The notes beneath the pieces were generated by a model that saw only the letters and a program-made list of their open reading frames with translations, had not been told where the DNA came from and made no database searches. The position numbers and the translations under genes were made by a program. Below, piece by piece: positions 63,534 to 64,000 of a stretch of 64,000 nucleotides of DNA. The stretch is from Arthrospira sp. PCC 9108 (GTDB lineage: Bacteria; Cyanobacteriota; Cyanobacteriia; Cyanobacteriales; Microcoleaceae), in the NCBI GenBank assembly GCA_016745315.1, contig CP066886.1, forward strand, positions 1,519,501-1,583,500, read 5' to 3'. Position 1 is the stretch's first letter. Every line of letters starts with the position of its first letter.

Positions 63534-64000
63534 ATGTTAAATTATTCGCGGATTTTCTTAATCTCAGCATTAGGACTGGGAACCTTCTTCCCCAACCAAG
63601 CTATATCAGTTCCCCATATAGTTACTGGATCTCCATTGCTATTAGCCCAAAATCAGCCATTCCAAATTAGTGGCATCCAAATAGTTAAAAATGAAACCCT
63701 AACAGCGGGAAGTTATACCGTAGAAGGGCGACTGATTAATTATAGTTCTGACGTAATGCGATCGCTACAAGTAGTTTATCGTTTATACCGCCAGGAAGGT
63801 GATACTTTAGTAGAAGTCGAAAGCCACGAAGCTACCGTTATTCCCGGGGAGTTACAACCCGGAGAAACTGGGAAGTTTGGCTGGGCTTTTTCCGAGGTTC
63901 CCCAAGTTTTTTTCATAGAAGCGATCGTCTCCGAAAACGGAACCACAGAAGTTAATCAGTGCTATGCTGACGGTTTAGCTAGGCGAGAAATGTGCAGACT
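63534..64000 (+). CDS. Exported protein of unknown function, truncated by the window edge
   Basis: An open frame starts at ATG 63534 and runs to the end of the window without a stop (about 155 residues visible). It opens with a signal peptide (IFLISALGLGTFFPNQAISV), possibly cleaved after LLLAQ near residue 40. The mature part (FQISGIQIVKNETLTAGSYT, EGRLINYSSD, SLQVVYRLYRQEG) is beta-rich and resembles FxLYD-like domains that occur in exported proteins. Two cysteines lie near the visible end (NQCYADG, REMCR). Family uncertain. Confidence 0.75.
   Translation, partial: MLNYSRIFLISALGLGTFFPNQAISVPHIVTGSPLLLAQNQPFQISGIQIVKNETLTAGSYTVEGRLINYSSDVMRSLQVVYRLYRQEGDTLVEVESHEATVIPGELQPGETGKFGWAFSEVPQVFFIEAIVSENGTTEVNQCYADGLARREMCR

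Overview
The window looks like chromosomal DNA of a filamentous, non-marine cyanobacterium, most plausibly of the Arthrospira/Limnospira type. The reasons are the very dense HIP1 octamer GCGATCGC; cyanobacterial gene sets (sufBCDS with divergent sufR, lysA-cdaA-uppS, clpC, and DUF3143, DUF3172, DUF3181 and DUF2103 proteins); group II introns; and large expansions of a dispersed 'GTTGGGT...ACCCAAC' hairpin repeat. The genus is inferred from content, not from any search.

Layout. Positions 1-3061 (minus strand) are most of a group II intron. Its reverse transcriptase gene is itself interrupted by a second, ORF-less group II intron of the same family (898-1785). The outer intron sits antisense against a C39-like peptidase gene (3062-3931), which therefore has no visible 5' end. 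Positions 4028-10433 hold the sufBCDS Fe-S assembly cluster (minus), its divergent repressor sufR, and a small conserved gene. ruvB and a hypothetical gene follow, then a 2-kb tandem array (12138-14130) filling the space between two convergent stop codons. A ROK-family kinase comes next, then a three-gene minus-strand set (15348-21382): a 1445-residue TPR-CHAT caspase-like protein, a small hydrophilic protein, and a protein with two C-terminal membrane segments. A PIN-toxin/antitoxin pair (21899-22587) lies between a single repeat unit and a 3-kb array of about 37 units (22665-25674).

The second half is mostly housekeeping. It contains homoserine dehydrogenase; a trypsin-like/WD40 fusion; a third small array; YihY; a HetZ-like protein; a Zur-box-linked znuA-znuC-znuB zinc uptake operon; a flavin disulfide oxidoreductase; an ABA4-like membrane protein; CobL; a 2H phosphoesterase; and holA. 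These are followed by an acidic membrane protein with a J-domain protein and DUF3143; lysA-cdaA-uppS; rimI; clpC with a strong terminator; thrC with a ThiS/MoaD-like protein; pepA; a PAS histidine kinase; an aspartoacylase-like protein; a NUDIX hydrolase; an AMIN-domain protein; DUF3172; an M20 amidohydrolase; and a truncated exported protein at the right edge.

Functional links: sufBCDS/SufR form one autoregulated Fe-S module; hom, thrC and lysA are three scattered steps of the aspartate amino-acid pathway; znuACB is a zinc-starvation operon. The most unusual elements are the nested introns, whose boundaries are supported independently by frame restoration and by EBS1/IBS1 pairing; the TPR-CHAT set with its membrane partner; and the hairpin-repeat arrays, one of which carries a copy of the end of its neighbouring gene in each of its longer units.
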